DNA of 64,000 nucleotides from assembly GCF_947499295.1 (NCBI RefSeq), contig NZ_CANMNP010000022.1, positions 1 through 64,000 of the forward strand, given 5' to 3'. Position 1 is the stretch's first letter. Every line of letters begins with the position of its first letter. The stretch is from an uncultured Roseibium sp. (lineage in GTDB: Bacteria; Pseudomonadota; Alphaproteobacteria; Rhizobiales; Stappiaceae). The position numbers and the translations under genes were made by a program. This document shows, in pieces, positions 1-9,011 of this stretch. The notes beneath the pieces were generated by a model, which did no database searches, was not told where the DNA came from, and was given only the letters and a program-made list of their open reading frames with translations.

Positions 1-75
1 GTCATTCTTATTCACTTCACGCTAAAGCGGGCTCGTCTGAAGACGAGGGGTTTCCTCCAAGGCGTGGATACTAAA
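1..75. mobile_element. Possible end of an IS200/IS605-type element
   Basis: A short hairpin, CTCGTCT-GA-AGACGAG at 33-48, lies in a stretch reading (minus strand) GGAAACCCC, hairpin, then a second small inverted motif. This resembles the subterminal hairpin ends of IS200/IS605-family elements. It sits exactly where the neighbouring membrane gene loses similarity to its family. The body of the element, including any tnpA/tnpB, would be outside the window to the left. The hairpin and the truncation are seen; the element identity is inferred from resemblance only. Confidence 0.4.
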
Positions 76-677
76 TACCCCGAGGTCCATAGCATCGACT
101 GGGTGTTCAGCGAAAACACCGGTTCAATTGCCAATATGTAGAGGAACAGGGACAGGAAACTGCCGATGTTGCTGGCTCCGTAAAGGAAATAGGGATCATC
201 GGCATGTGAATGACCGGACCGCGCAAACCAGGCTTGAAGCATTGGGGCATTTGCAGAGACCGCAAAAAACGGCACGCCTATGGACGACGCGAACAATCCC
301 AATATCCAAAGTTCCTGATGTTCGTTGGGTGGCGAAATCCAATTTTGCGATAGCCCCAGAGGCAGAAATACAAATGCGAATACAAGCACACTTCCGTGCA
401 CCAAAATTGCTTTTTGAAACGAGAAATACCTCACCAGCAGATGCGCGTAGGTGTAGGCCAATAGCAGGACGCCTTGAAAAAAGACCATGGCGACCGACCA
501 GACCCCCGGCGACCCGCCGAGTTTTGGAACAACCAGTTTTGTGAAATAGGGCTGCACCGAAAAGAGCAGAAAAGCGCTCAGAAAAATTGTTGTTGCAAAT
601 GCCGGTAAAATCGATGCTCGCAACAAGGCATTCGAACTTTGCCGATCAAAAAAATACTTCGCATTTGAATAAAACAC
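12..677 (-). pseudogene. Truncated membrane spermidine-synthase-like protein (N-terminal fragment)
   Basis: The fragment matches the N-terminal membrane half of fused transmembrane/spermidine-synthase-like proteins: a motif like FLSAFLLFSVQPYFTKLVVP, then LGGSPGVWSVAMVFFQ, and several hydrophobic helices. Family members usually run several hundred residues further into a SAM-type synthase domain, which is missing. Similarity stops after LWTSGYLV; the last 15 or so residues (TPWRKPLVF...) look like read-through into foreign DNA. I start at a GTG preceded by GGAGAGG with an 8-nt spacer; a longer ATG-initiated frame exists but begins in AT-rich sequence. Probably non-functional, disrupted by the element-like end at the left edge. 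Confidence 0.65.
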
Positions 678-1129
678 TCGTGACACCTCTCCGCAAATGC
701 AGAGATTTACTAGCAAATCGACAAGTAAAGAAAAGCTGAAGCATTTCTGACCGGAAGACACCGGCCACAGTCGGAAACCAGTCCGGCGATCAAGCTAAAA
801 AAATCCATATACTATTGAAAAATAACATAAATTCTCTCAACAGCGCAAATCTTCAGCTTACTTCATACGAGATTTACGACGATCAAAGATTAACTTCACG
901 CGCCTTTTTCGTCGATTTCATAAAATACAAATACTTGCAAAAACAAATAAATATTCAATAAAATATGATTTTAATTTTAATGAAATTGAAAATATCCAAA
1001 TTCACACCAACGATTACTTATAAATTCGCGCACGATGACTTGCTGCCTGTAAAAAGAAGAGACATAGGCCGACACACTCGGCGCGCCCTGAAATCACAGC
1101 AGTGCCGGAGGCATTCTCCATTCAGCTTC
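678..1129. other. AT-rich intergenic region downstream of cyoD
   Basis: No convincing gene. The region is strongly AT-rich and separates the truncated membrane gene from the end of the cyo operon. A small hairpin GCCGA-CACAC-TCGGC at 1068-1082, followed on the minus strand by a T-rich stretch, could help terminate cyo transcription, but it is weak. Confidence 0.5.
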
Positions 1130-1435
1130 TCACATCATCCTATGGTGCAGATCGTTCATGATCCAAAGGCTGCCGCCAACCATAATGATGATCAGAACCG
1201 CTGCGAACGCCAGAAAGAACAGATTTTCAGCCGGGGTCGATTTGAAATTAAGATGAAGGAAGAAAACCAGATGCACCATCACCTGCAGCACCGCAGCAAC
1301 CGCGATTACTGCATAGACTGCAGGGCCAGTCAGCAGGCCACCCCAAACCACTGCAAAAGGTATTGCTGTCAAAACCACCGCCAGGACGAAGCCGACGAGG
1401 TAAGTGGTCAAACTGCGTTCAGCCGTTGGGGTCAT
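1130..1435 (-). CDS. cyoD: Cytochrome bo3 ubiquinol oxidase subunit IV
   Basis: Small membrane protein of 101 residues with three predicted transmembrane helices. The second helix contains the conserved stretch VMVHLVFFLHLN, typical of CyoD/CoxD subunit IV. It helps assemble or stabilise the CuB centre of the bo3 quinol oxidase in the cytoplasmic membrane. It is the last gene of the cyoABCD operon, 10 nt after cyoC, which is the normal position. Length and order match the family well. Confidence 0.93.
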   Translation of the reverse strand: MTPTAERSLTTYLVGFVLAVVLTAIPFAVVWGGLLTGPAVYAVIAVAAVLQVMVHLVFFLHLNFKSTPAENLFFLAFAAVLIIIMVGGSLWIMNDLHHRMM

Positions 1436-1445
1436 GTCGCTTTCC

Positions 1446-2054
1446 TCACATCACACCGGGCAGATAGACGACCGAGAAGATCCCGATCCAGACAATATCG
1501 AGGAAGTGCCAGAAAAGACCAAGGCGAACCAGCCGAGATCGCACCGGCAAAGTCAGTCCCTTAATCAGAACCTGACCAATCATCACGCAAATTCCGAGTG
1601 CTCCGAAGGCGACATGCAATCCGTGTGTTCCAACGAGCGTGAAAAAGGCGGACAGGAAACCACTAACCTCGGGACCCGCCCCTTTTTCGAGCATCCCCTG
1701 AAATTCAACAAATTCCATCGCCAGAAAACAAACGCCAAGCAGCAGTGTGACAATCAGCCAGAAAACAACGCGTCCGGACCGCCCGAGCGTCATCGCAATG
1801 GTCGCGAACCCGAAGGTGAGACTGGACAAAAGCAACAGTGCCGTTTCAAGTGCCGTGTGAGAAAGTTCAAACACATCGTTGGATGTCGGGCCAGCTGCGG
1901 AGTTATTCGCCAGAACCGCATATGTGGCAAAGAGAAGCGCAAAAATGACGGCATCTGTCATCAAGTAGATCCAGAACCCGAATTCTCGCGCTTCTAAAGA
2001 GGTCTTTTCTTCCTCTTCCAGAAGGACAGCATTCCCACTTGAAATGTCGGTCAC
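1446..2054 (-). CDS. cyoC: Cytochrome bo3 ubiquinol oxidase subunit III
   Basis: Subunit III of the heme-copper oxidase family, 202 residues with five hydrophobic helices. The motif REFGFWIYLMTDAVIFALLF near residue 25 and GTHGLHVAFG near residue 140 are typical of CyoC. The subunit carries no redox centre; it stabilises the complex and supports proton pumping. Its start overlaps the end of cyoB by 4 nt, indicating translational coupling. Confidence 0.94.
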   Translation of the reverse strand: MTDISSGNAVLLEEEEKTSLEAREFGFWIYLMTDAVIFALLFATYAVLANNSAAGPTSNDVFELSHTALETALLLLSSLTFGFATIAMTLGRSGRVVFWLIVTLLLGVCFLAMEFVEFQGMLEKGAGPEVSGFLSAFFTLVGTHGLHVAFGALGICVMIGQVLIKGLTLPVRSRLVRLGLFWHFLDIVWIGIFSVVYLPGVM

Positions 2055-4096
2055 ATCCCCCTCCCCGGAAGCGCTTCACCCGATGCTTCTCCCAGCGGCA
2101 CGAAATCTCGCATATCGTGCAGATCCGCCGGTGATATCTGTGCAAGCCTTGCGCTCTCGATTTTCGCGACTTCTGCTGCTGGAAGAACAAACTCAGAATT
2201 GTCGTCACACGCCCGAATGCCGACACACACCAGTGAAAGCACAAAACAAAGCGCTACCAGCCACCAGATATACCAGACAAAGGCAAACCCCAGCCCGAAT
2301 GCCAAAGCGCCAAGAATAGGCCCAAGTGGTGTGCTTTTCGGCATGACAATGTCTTGGTACCGAACAGGTGGAGCATAGGCAGTACCGCGGATTTTCATCT
2401 CGTGAAAAGCGTCAATATCGCTTACGTCGGGGATGATCGCAAAGTTATAGGGTGCGGGCGGAGAAGAGGTGGCCCATTCCAGCGTTCTGCCGTTCCATGG
2501 ATCACCGGTGATGTCCCGCGAAGACCCCCAGTTCCTCGCGGACACGACCAGCTGGATGGCGATGCAGGCTATTCCGATCAGAACGCAGATTGCACCAAGT
2601 GCTGCCACAACGAGATAAGGCTGCCAGTTCGGGTCCGCATAGTGCTCCATGCGTCGGCTCATGCCCATGAAACCGAGCACGTAGAGGGGCATGAAGGCGA
2701 GATAGAAGCCGATAAGCCAGAACCAGAATGACCGGATCCCCCATTTACGGTCCAGTTTGAACCCGAATGCCTTCGGAAACCAGTAGTTCAGACCGGCGAA
2801 GTAGCCGAACAGAGCACCCGGGATGAGCATGTTGTGAAAATGTGCGACCAGAAAGGTCGAATTGTGCATCAAGTAGTCGGCGGGGGGCAAAGCAAGAAGC
2901 ACGCCCGTGACACCACCTATGACGAAGGTGACCATGAAGCCGATTGTGAATACCATGGAAGGGTGGAACTCGATCCGTCCCCGGAACATGGTGAAAAGCC
3001 AATCGAAGATTTTGACCCCGGTCGGCACCGCAATGATCATCGTGGCAATCCCGAAAACCGCGTTGACATTGGCCGAAGACCCCATCGTGAAGAAATGGTG
3101 CAGCCAGACGGTAAAAGACAAAAGTGCGATACACGCGGTTGCATAAACGAGCGACGGATAGCCAAACAACCGTTTGCGGGAAAAAGTCGCCACCACCTCG
3201 GAGAAAATGCCGAAGGCCGGAAGGATGAGAATATAAACCTCCGGATGTCCCCAGATCCAAAGAAGATTGGCATACATCATCATGTTGCCGCCGTCGCCAT
3301 TGGTGAAGAAGTGGAAGCCCAGTGTCCGGTCCAGCGTCAGCTGCGCGGCAACCACTGTCAGCGCCGGAAAGGCAAAGGCAATCAGGATCGAAATGCAGAG
3401 TGTCGTCCATGTGAACATGGGCATGCGCATGAATGTCATGCCCGGACAGCGGTTCTTGACGATCGTGACAATGAAGTTGATGCCTGACAGCGTGCTGCCA
3501 ACGCCGCTGACAATCAACGCCCACAGCCAGTAGTCCACCCCGACACCGGGACTGTATTCAATGCCCGAATAAGGCGGATAACCTGTCCAGCCCGCCTGCG
3601 AAAACTTGCCAATCACCAGCGAGACCAACACAAGTGCTGCACCTGTCGCGGTCATCCATAAGCTCACGGAATTCAAGAACGGAAAAGCTACGTCGCGCGC
3701 TCCGATCTGTTGTGGAACGATGATATTGATCAACCCGGTCAGAAAGGGCATCGCCACGAAAAAGATCATGATGGTGCCGTGGGAAGAGAAGATTTGTTCA
3801 AAATGCTCTGGCGGCAGATAGCCCTCGCTGTTGAGCGCGATTGCCTGCTGGGCCCTCATCATCAGCGCGTCGACAAAGCCGCGTACCAGCATCACGAGCG
3901 CCAGGATGACATACATGATACCGATCTTCTTGTGATCGACGCTTGTCAGCCAGTCGGTCCAAAGAACTTTCCAGGCACGCAGATACGTAATCAGCAAGAA
4001 GACCGCAACGCCGCCCGCAACGGTTACAAACGCGCCGCCCATGGCAACCCAGGAATAAAACGGAAGAGCCTCAACGGTCAGGCGACCAAGCATCAA
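2051..4096 (-). CDS. cyoB: Cytochrome bo3 ubiquinol oxidase subunit I
   Basis: Catalytic subunit I, 681 residues, with about 15 helices. The metal ligands are visible: the low-spin heme His in SSHGTIMIFF, the CuB His and cross-linked Tyr in WGHPEVYILIL, the His pair in WLHHFFTMG, and the heme ligands in VAHFHNML. It oxidises ubiquinol, reduces O2 to water and pumps protons. Length matches E. coli CyoB. The 4-nt overlaps with both cyoA and cyoC mark a tight operon. This is a quinol oxidase rather than an aa3 cytochrome c oxidase because of the cyoA-B-C-D order and the lipoprotein CyoA. Confidence 0.96.
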   Translation of the reverse strand: MMLGRLTVEALPFYSWVAMGGAFVTVAGGVAVFLLITYLRAWKVLWTDWLTSVDHKKIGIMYVILALVMLVRGFVDALMMRAQQAIALNSEGYLPPEHFEQIFSSHGTIMIFFVAMPFLTGLINIIVPQQIGARDVAFPFLNSVSLWMTATGAALVLVSLVIGKFSQAGWTGYPPYSGIEYSPGVGVDYWLWALIVSGVGSTLSGINFIVTIVKNRCPGMTFMRMPMFTWTTLCISILIAFAFPALTVVAAQLTLDRTLGFHFFTNGDGGNMMMYANLLWIWGHPEVYILILPAFGIFSEVVATFSRKRLFGYPSLVYATACIALLSFTVWLHHFFTMGSSANVNAVFGIATMIIAVPTGVKIFDWLFTMFRGRIEFHPSMVFTIGFMVTFVIGGVTGVLLALPPADYLMHNSTFLVAHFHNMLIPGALFGYFAGLNYWFPKAFGFKLDRKWGIRSFWFWLIGFYLAFMPLYVLGFMGMSRRMEHYADPNWQPYLVVAALGAICVLIGIACIAIQLVVSARNWGSSRDITGDPWNGRTLEWATSSPPAPYNFAIIPDVSDIDAFHEMKIRGTAYAPPVRYQDIVMPKSTPLGPILGALAFGLGFAFVWYIWWLVALCFVLSLVCVGIRACDDNSEFVLPAAEVAKIESARLAQISPADLHDMRDFVPLGEASGEALPGRGM

Positions 4097-5025
4097 GAAG
4101 CTCCCTCTTCTGTACTGTCATCATGATGATGGGGTGTGCTCACCGGTGCATATTTCTTCATGATGTTCCTGAAAAGCTCGGATTCGTATGAGCTGAAATA
4201 ACGCACCGGATCGGCAACGCTTTGCTTGTGCAGATCTGTGTAAACATCCGCATCAAGCGCTGTGCCTGTATCGGACGCCTTTCCCTGCCATGCCTGGAAA
4301 TCCGGCTCGCTCATTGCATGAGCCTTGAAGTGCTGATCGGAGAACCCGTCACCGGAAAACATTGTGTTTCGGCCCATGAAGACGCCAGGCCCATCAGCCA
4401 TGAGATTGATTTCGGAGCGCATACCCGCCATCGCGTAGATCTGTCCGCCCAGGGCCGGTATCATCAGCGAATTCATAACCGTGTCGGACGTGATCTCAAT
4501 GGAAACTGGCCTGTCTGCGGGAAACGCCAGTTCATTGACGCTTGCCAGACCGAGTTCGGGGTAGAGAAACAGCCACTTCCAATCGAGTGCAATCGCCTGC
4601 ACCTTGAAGGCGGGTTTGTCGGAAACAAGGGCTTTGTACGGATCAAGCTTATGCGTTGAGGTCCAGACAAGCGTCCCCAATGCAACAATGATGACCGCAG
4701 GCACAAGCCAGACAACGGTTTCGATTTTCCACGAACCCTCCCAATTCGGCGTGTAGGCAGAGTTCTCGTTCGACCCACGGTATCGCCAGGCGAAATAGAG
4801 CGTCAGCAGGATTGCCGGAATTGCGACAATCATCATCAGCCCAAAGGCCGTGAAAAGCAGATCTCTTTCTGCAAGCGCGACAGGTCCTTTGGGTGAAAGA
4901 ACAGGCGCGTCCGACAGCGAGCAACCACTCAGCAGAAGCAATAAAAAGATCGATATGATCGAAATTCGTGCGCTCACAAAAAGCGAGTCGCGTCTCCGCA
5001 CCCAGTCGGGAATCACTTCAATCAT
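4093..5025 (-). CDS. cyoA: Cytochrome bo3 ubiquinol oxidase subunit II (lipoprotein)
   Basis: First gene of the operon, 310 residues from the chosen start. The N-terminus has a charged region, a hydrophobic stretch and a lipobox LSGC, then two transmembrane helices and a periplasmic cupredoxin-like domain (TVVWLVPAVIIVALG, WKWLFLYPELGLASVNEL). As in quinol oxidases, no CuA ligand set is seen. I chose the ATG preceded by AGGAGGAGCA; an in-frame ATG 10 codons upstream would put that Shine-Dalgarno inside the gene. A His-rich C-terminal tail (HHHDD) is present. Confidence 0.94.
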   Translation of the reverse strand: MIEVIPDWVRRRDSLFVSARISIISIFLLLLLSGCSLSDAPVLSPKGPVALAERDLLFTAFGLMMIVAIPAILLTLYFAWRYRGSNENSAYTPNWEGSWKIETVVWLVPAVIIVALGTLVWTSTHKLDPYKALVSDKPAFKVQAIALDWKWLFLYPELGLASVNELAFPADRPVSIEITSDTVMNSLMIPALGGQIYAMAGMRSEINLMADGPGVFMGRNTMFSGDGFSDQHFKAHAMSEPDFQAWQGKASDTGTALDADVYTDLHKQSVADPVRYFSSYESELFRNIMKKYAPVSTPHHHDDSTEEGAS

Positions 5026-5354
5026 TGCTCCTCCTAAAGAGGATGAAGAAATCAATGCAAAGATTTGAGCCTACTAAAGAAAACGATCGGCCGACTCAAT
5101 CAAAATTGCCCCAAGTACGCCTGCTCACACAAAAGAACGAACCGCGCAATCGCAAGCCTAGCTGAGCGGAGTTCTCAATAAAAGGGTAGCTTTCCCAAAA
5201 AGTTGAGCAGAAAAAGGTTCAATGCCTGTCTTCACACCCAAATTTATATCGACAGGACACTTTCTTTCACCCGTTCACCCAATTCTTCACTGGACAGAAC
5301 ATGGCTGCCTTTGAATGATGCGCCCTGTAATTGTTGACAAGATCAGGACGCACC
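5026..5354. promoter_or_regulatory. Divergent promoter region between cyoA and the amidase pair
   Basis: About 330 nt without a gene between two divergently transcribed units. It must hold the cyo promoter and the promoter of the AtzG/AtzE-like genes. The cyoA Shine-Dalgarno AGGAGG is clear; I could not identify a convincing FNR, ArcA-like or other operator by eye. Confidence 0.45.
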
Positions 5355-5540
5355 ATGTCGAAGCCATTTCAAGCCGAAGACCACGTTGCTCACATGGAGC
5401 AAGCCCTTGGCCTCACGATTGAGGATGATTGGCGCCCTGTCGTGGCAATGCACATTACTGCAATTGAAAAAGCTGCACAGTCCGTTCTTGAGTTTCCCCT
5501 GGAAGACGACATTGAAGCAGCACCGGTGTTTCGTCCATGA
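5355..5540 (+). CDS. AtzG-like small amidase-associated protein (DUF4089)
   Basis: Small acidic protein of 61 residues resembling DUF4089/AtzG, the small partner of AtzE-type amidohydrolases. The core is HVAHMEQALGL followed by WRPVVAMHITAIEKAAQ and an acidic tail. In the cyanuric-acid pathway AtzG binds and stabilises AtzE. I used the second ATG, after AGGACG, because it begins the conserved part. Its stop overlaps the start of the amidase (ATGA), so the two are probably translated together and form one complex. Confidence 0.72.
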   Translation: MSKPFQAEDHVAHMEQALGLTIEDDWRPVVAMHITAIEKAAQSVLEFPLEDDIEAAPVFRP

Positions 5541-6949
5541 GTGCTGAACAAAACGCGCTTCGTTCCTGGACGGCGACCCAGATTGCGGATGGGGTATCAT
5601 CCGGCAATATCAAGGCACTTGAGGTCACCCATGCCGCCTTAAAGGACCTTGAGGTCCTGAACCCCAAAATCAATGCTTTCACGGAGACCACACCGGAACG
5701 CGCGCTAGCCGAGGCCAGAAACGTTGATGACGCCATTCAATCCGGAGCACATTTGCCGCTCGCAGGCGTGCCCTATGCCGTCAAAAATCTTTACGGCATC
5801 AGAGGCATAACCACACGAGCCGGCGCAAAAATCACGCAAGAAAATGCACCCGAAAGCAACGATGCCACGCTCGTCAACAAACTTCACTCCGCCGGCGCCG
5901 TCCTCGTAGGAGCAACGCATATGGGTGAGTATGCCTACGATTTCACCGGTGAAAATGCGCACGACGGTAACTGCTTGAACCCACACAATACGGCTCACAT
6001 GACCGGAGGCTCATCCTCAGGGTCCGCAGCGGCAACAGCATCGGGCATCGTTCCATTCGCTATGGGTTCAGACACGAATGGTTCTATTCGGGTGCCGGCT
6101 TCCTTTTGTGGCCTCTTCGGACTGAAACCCACTTATGGAAGGTTGAGCCGGGCCGGAACCTATCCGTTTGTCGGCAGTTTCGATCACCTCGGGCCCCTCA
6201 CCCGCTCTGCGGAAGATCTGGCTTTGATATTTGATGTGCTTCAGGGGCTGGATCGGGCTGACCCTGCACAAACGGACCACCCTGAAATCGAGACGCATCA
6301 ACGATTGAACGAAGGTGTCGACCAGCTGAGAGTGGCAGTCGCGGGAGGTTACTTTCGCGAAAATCTCCTGCCTGCTGCGCTTGACGCAGTCGATCTGGTC
6401 GCAAAAGCCTTGGGGGCAAGCCACGAAATCGATATTCCCGAGGCAGCGAGGGCACGGGCGGCGGCGTATGTAATCACCGCCGCGGAAGGGTCGACATTAC
6501 ATCTCAATCGGATCCGTGAACGACCACAGGATTTTGACCCCGAGACGCGGGACAGATTTCTTGCTGGTACTATGGTGCCAGCGATCTGGGTCCAGCAAGC
6601 TCAACGCTTTCGCAGCTGGTTCCGCGACATGATGCACGGCCTTTTTGACAAGGTCGACATTCTGATCGCCCCAGCAACGCCCTTTCAAGCACTCCCCTCA
6701 GGCACAAAAACTTTCACGCTCAACGGCGAAACAGTCCCGGCACGCCCTAACATCGGTATCTTTACCCAGCCGATTTCCTTTATCGGCCTTCCGGCTGTCA
6801 CTGTGCCTATTTGGCTGGATGGCGAAGACTTGCCCATCGGCGTTCAGCTGATAGCGCCCGCCTGGCGGGAAGATCTGGCCTTGAGGGTCGCACACCATCT
6901 TGAAAAAGCCGGCACGGCCCGAGCTCCGATTGCAAATCTGGGCGTGTGA
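5537..6949 (+). CDS. AtzE-family amidohydrolase (amidase signature enzyme)
   Basis: Amidase-signature enzyme of 470 residues. The Ser-cisSer-Lys triad is visible: Lys83 in YAVKNLYG, Ser159 in GGSSSGSAAA and nucleophile Ser183 in GSDTNGSIRVP; the 24-residue gap between the serines is canonical. The DTNGS variant and the adjacent small partner fit the AtzE subgroup (1-carboxybiuret hydrolase), but no other s-triazine or urea-pathway gene is nearby, so the substrate is uncertain. Cytoplasmic; no signal peptide. It overlaps the upstream partner by 4 nt and precedes phnX by about 140 nt on the same strand. Confidence 0.82.
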   Translation: MSAEQNALRSWTATQIADGVSSGNIKALEVTHAALKDLEVLNPKINAFTETTPERALAEARNVDDAIQSGAHLPLAGVPYAVKNLYGIRGITTRAGAKITQENAPESNDATLVNKLHSAGAVLVGATHMGEYAYDFTGENAHDGNCLNPHNTAHMTGGSSSGSAAATASGIVPFAMGSDTNGSIRVPASFCGLFGLKPTYGRLSRAGTYPFVGSFDHLGPLTRSAEDLALIFDVLQGLDRADPAQTDHPEIETHQRLNEGVDQLRVAVAGGYFRENLLPAALDAVDLVAKALGASHEIDIPEAARARAAAYVITAAEGSTLHLNRIRERPQDFDPETRDRFLAGTMVPAIWVQQAQRFRSWFRDMMHGLFDKVDILIAPATPFQALPSGTKTFTLNGETVPARPNIGIFTQPISFIGLPAVTVPIWLDGEDLPIGVQLIAPAWREDLALRVAHHLEKAGTARAPIANLGV

Positions 6950-7092
6950 AGGGCATGGGAAATCTAAGGCTTCTCCGTCGCAGCAGCGACATATGAGACA
7001 GCTAATAAGACCAGTAGCAACTACACAGAAAAGGGTCGTTGGCGACCATTGACGGCGAAACCACTGCCGGCTCGCGCAGCGCAGGAAAAGAC

Positions 7093-7875
7093 ATGAGTAA
7101 ATTCAAAGCCGTTGTGTTCGATTGGGCTGGCACAATGATCGATTTCGGATCCTTCGCCCCGATGGGCGTCTTTATCAAGGCGTTTGAACACTTCGGGATA
7201 AATGCATCAATCGAACAGGCACGTGAACCTATGGGCAAACCCAAGTGGGATCACATTCGCTCAATGATGGACGACCCTGAAATCGCCGCACAGTGGAACA
7301 ACAGGTTCGGCCAGATGCCAACTGATGCTGATGTCGATAGGGTCTATGAGGTTTTTGTCCCGATGAACGAAGAAGTCGTGGCAGATTATGCAGATCTCGT
7401 CCCCGGCGCGGCCGACGTGGTAAAAACTCTTCGCGACAAAGGCCTCAAGATAGGCTCAACCACCGGCTATACGCGTTCGATTATGGAACGGGTTATTCCT
7501 GTGGCGGCCGCGCAAGGTTATGAACCGGACAATCTGGTGTGCTCTGATGATCTACCAGAAGGAAGACCCGGTCCACTCGGCATGTATCAATGCTTTGTGG
7601 ATCTTGTGGCCTATCCGCCAGGTGCGGTCATAAAAGTGGACGATACCGAACCAGGGATAGCTGAAGGCGTTTCGGCAGGATGCGTTACGGTCGGGCTTGC
7701 TTTGTCCGGGAACTATGCGGGAAAGACCGCGGATCAGCTTGCCGAGCTGTCAGATCCGGAGATTGAGGCTCTAAGAGGCTTTGCAACTGAAAAACTGAAG
7801 TCAGCCGGCGCGGATCACGTAATCGATACGGTTGCGGACTTGCCGGACTTGATTGTTTCACTTGAGCGCGAATAA
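7093..7875 (+). CDS. phnX: Phosphonoacetaldehyde hydrolase (phosphonatase)
   Basis: HAD-superfamily enzyme, 260 residues, cleaving the C-P bond of phosphonoacetaldehyde to acetaldehyde and phosphate. The nucleophile region FDWAGTMID (Asp10) has the PhnX-specific DWAG pattern, and Lys51 in MGKPKWDH aligns with the Schiff-base lysine of the cap domain; the late acidic motif KVDDTEPGI binds Mg. The start ATG follows AGGAAAAG; an upstream in-frame start would give a non-conserved extension. PhnW, the 2-aminoethylphosphonate transaminase that normally supplies the substrate, is not in the window. It may work with the phosphonate importers near 46-53 kb. Confidence 0.9.
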   Translation: MSKFKAVVFDWAGTMIDFGSFAPMGVFIKAFEHFGINASIEQAREPMGKPKWDHIRSMMDDPEIAAQWNNRFGQMPTDADVDRVYEVFVPMNEEVVADYADLVPGAADVVKTLRDKGLKIGSTTGYTRSIMERVIPVAAAQGYEPDNLVCSDDLPEGRPGPLGMYQCFVDLVAYPPGAVIKVDDTEPGIAEGVSAGCVTVGLALSGNYAGKTADQLAELSDPEIEALRGFATEKLKSAGADHVIDTVADLPDLIVSLERE

Positions 7876-8080
7876 ATGCCCGGTGCTCTTTCACGCTGAA
7901 AGGTTCCCGAATTTTCAATCAACGGCACGAGGCCACTTTCGCGTTGGGCCACTTTTCAGCAGCACAAAACGGTCTGAGCGAGGGCGCATTTGCCGGTGCC
8001 TCCTGAAAAACAGGCCGCGCGGTTTGAATTCAAGTCCCGTTAAGGCGTCTTGTCCAAGATGCCCTCGAACAGGATCAACC

Positions 8081-8899
8081 ATGACAAGATTTTTCTTGCG
8101 GAAATTGAACGCATTTCAAAAGCCGTTTCGGTTCACTCCGCTCGCATTTGTTCTGTTGATTGCAACTGGTCTTGCCATACCGGCTTCCTTTGCACAAACG
8201 GATCGAAGACTTGAGGTCATCGACAGCAAGGAAGACCCCTGGCCTTCTATCGGGCGGGTCAATGTCGCCGGTTACAGAACCACCTCCATGTGCACCGGCA
8301 CCCTGATTGCACCCAACCTTGTCCTCACAGCCGCACATTGCTTTTACGACAAGCGAACCCTCAAGCCATTTCCAACGAAAGACGTCCTTTTCATCGCCGG
8401 TGTGCGCCGGGACGAATTTGCGGCACGGTTGGAGGCCGCCTGTCTATTGACCGCAAAGGGATACCAGCCCAAGAAGCAACCACAGCTGCGCGATGTGAGA
8501 TTTGACATCGGCCTCATCGTGCTGAAGCAAAGGAGCGACCTTCACCCGATTGCACCTCTTGAGATCGCTGAGGCCAAATCTCTATCGAAAGAAACACGCT
8601 TTCAATCTGCTGGATATCGCCGTAGCCGACGGTATCTGCCAACACTGGTGAAGGACTGCAAGGTTCTTGGAACAAGGGAAGACAGCTGGGTTACCAATTG
8701 CCCTTCAGAGAGTGGGGCATCTGGTGGACCATTCCTTGTGGAAACGGAAAAAGGCCCCAGGGTTGCAGGTGTCATGTCTGCAAAACTCAACGAGGAACGG
8801 TCCGTCATTGTTCCTTTTCTGGAATGGCAGGACCTTCTGAAAAATCCAAGCTGCACAGTCGATCCGGCAGTAAAGTCTTCAAACGAAAGCCAGAACTGA
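8081..8899 (+). CDS. Secreted trypsin-like serine protease
   Basis: Chymotrypsin-fold (S1) protease of 272 residues. It has a long basic signal peptide ending near ASFAQ (residue 39). The triad is His86 in LTAAHC, Asp142 in FDIGLIVL and Ser214 in SGASGGPF. Several cysteines suggest disulfides and periplasmic or extracellular action. The start was chosen at the ATG that begins the signal peptide, after CAGGATCAACC; a longer frame upstream encodes non-conserved sequence overlapping the end of phnX. Substrate unknown. It stands alone, with about 205 nt of apparently empty DNA before it. Confidence 0.83.
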   Translation: MTRFFLRKLNAFQKPFRFTPLAFVLLIATGLAIPASFAQTDRRLEVIDSKEDPWPSIGRVNVAGYRTTSMCTGTLIAPNLVLTAAHCFYDKRTLKPFPTKDVLFIAGVRRDEFAARLEAACLLTAKGYQPKKQPQLRDVRFDIGLIVLKQRSDLHPIAPLEIAEAKSLSKETRFQSAGYRRSRRYLPTLVKDCKVLGTREDSWVTNCPSESGASGGPFLVETEKGPRVAGVMSAKLNEERSVIVPFLEWQDLLKNPSCTVDPAVKSSNESQN

Positions 8900-9011
8900 G
8901 AAAATTTCGCTACCGCTTCTCAAAAAGCCGGGTAAGGTAAAGTCCGATTTTCGTCTGACACGATTTCGCAAAGCGGGTCTACGCCGCCTTGACGCTTAGT
9001 TATTTGGGCCA

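Noticed and set aside
2834..3487. Long plus-strand frame opposite cyoB
   Set aside because: It is the antisense shadow of a highly conserved gene, rich in Arg/His and without any domain or ribosome-binding site; the same applies to other frames opposite cyoA and cyoC.
8025..8055. Possible tRNA T-arm (TTCAAGTCCC)
   Set aside because: The flanking bases do not form a 5-bp stem and no anticodon or acceptor arm could be built around it.
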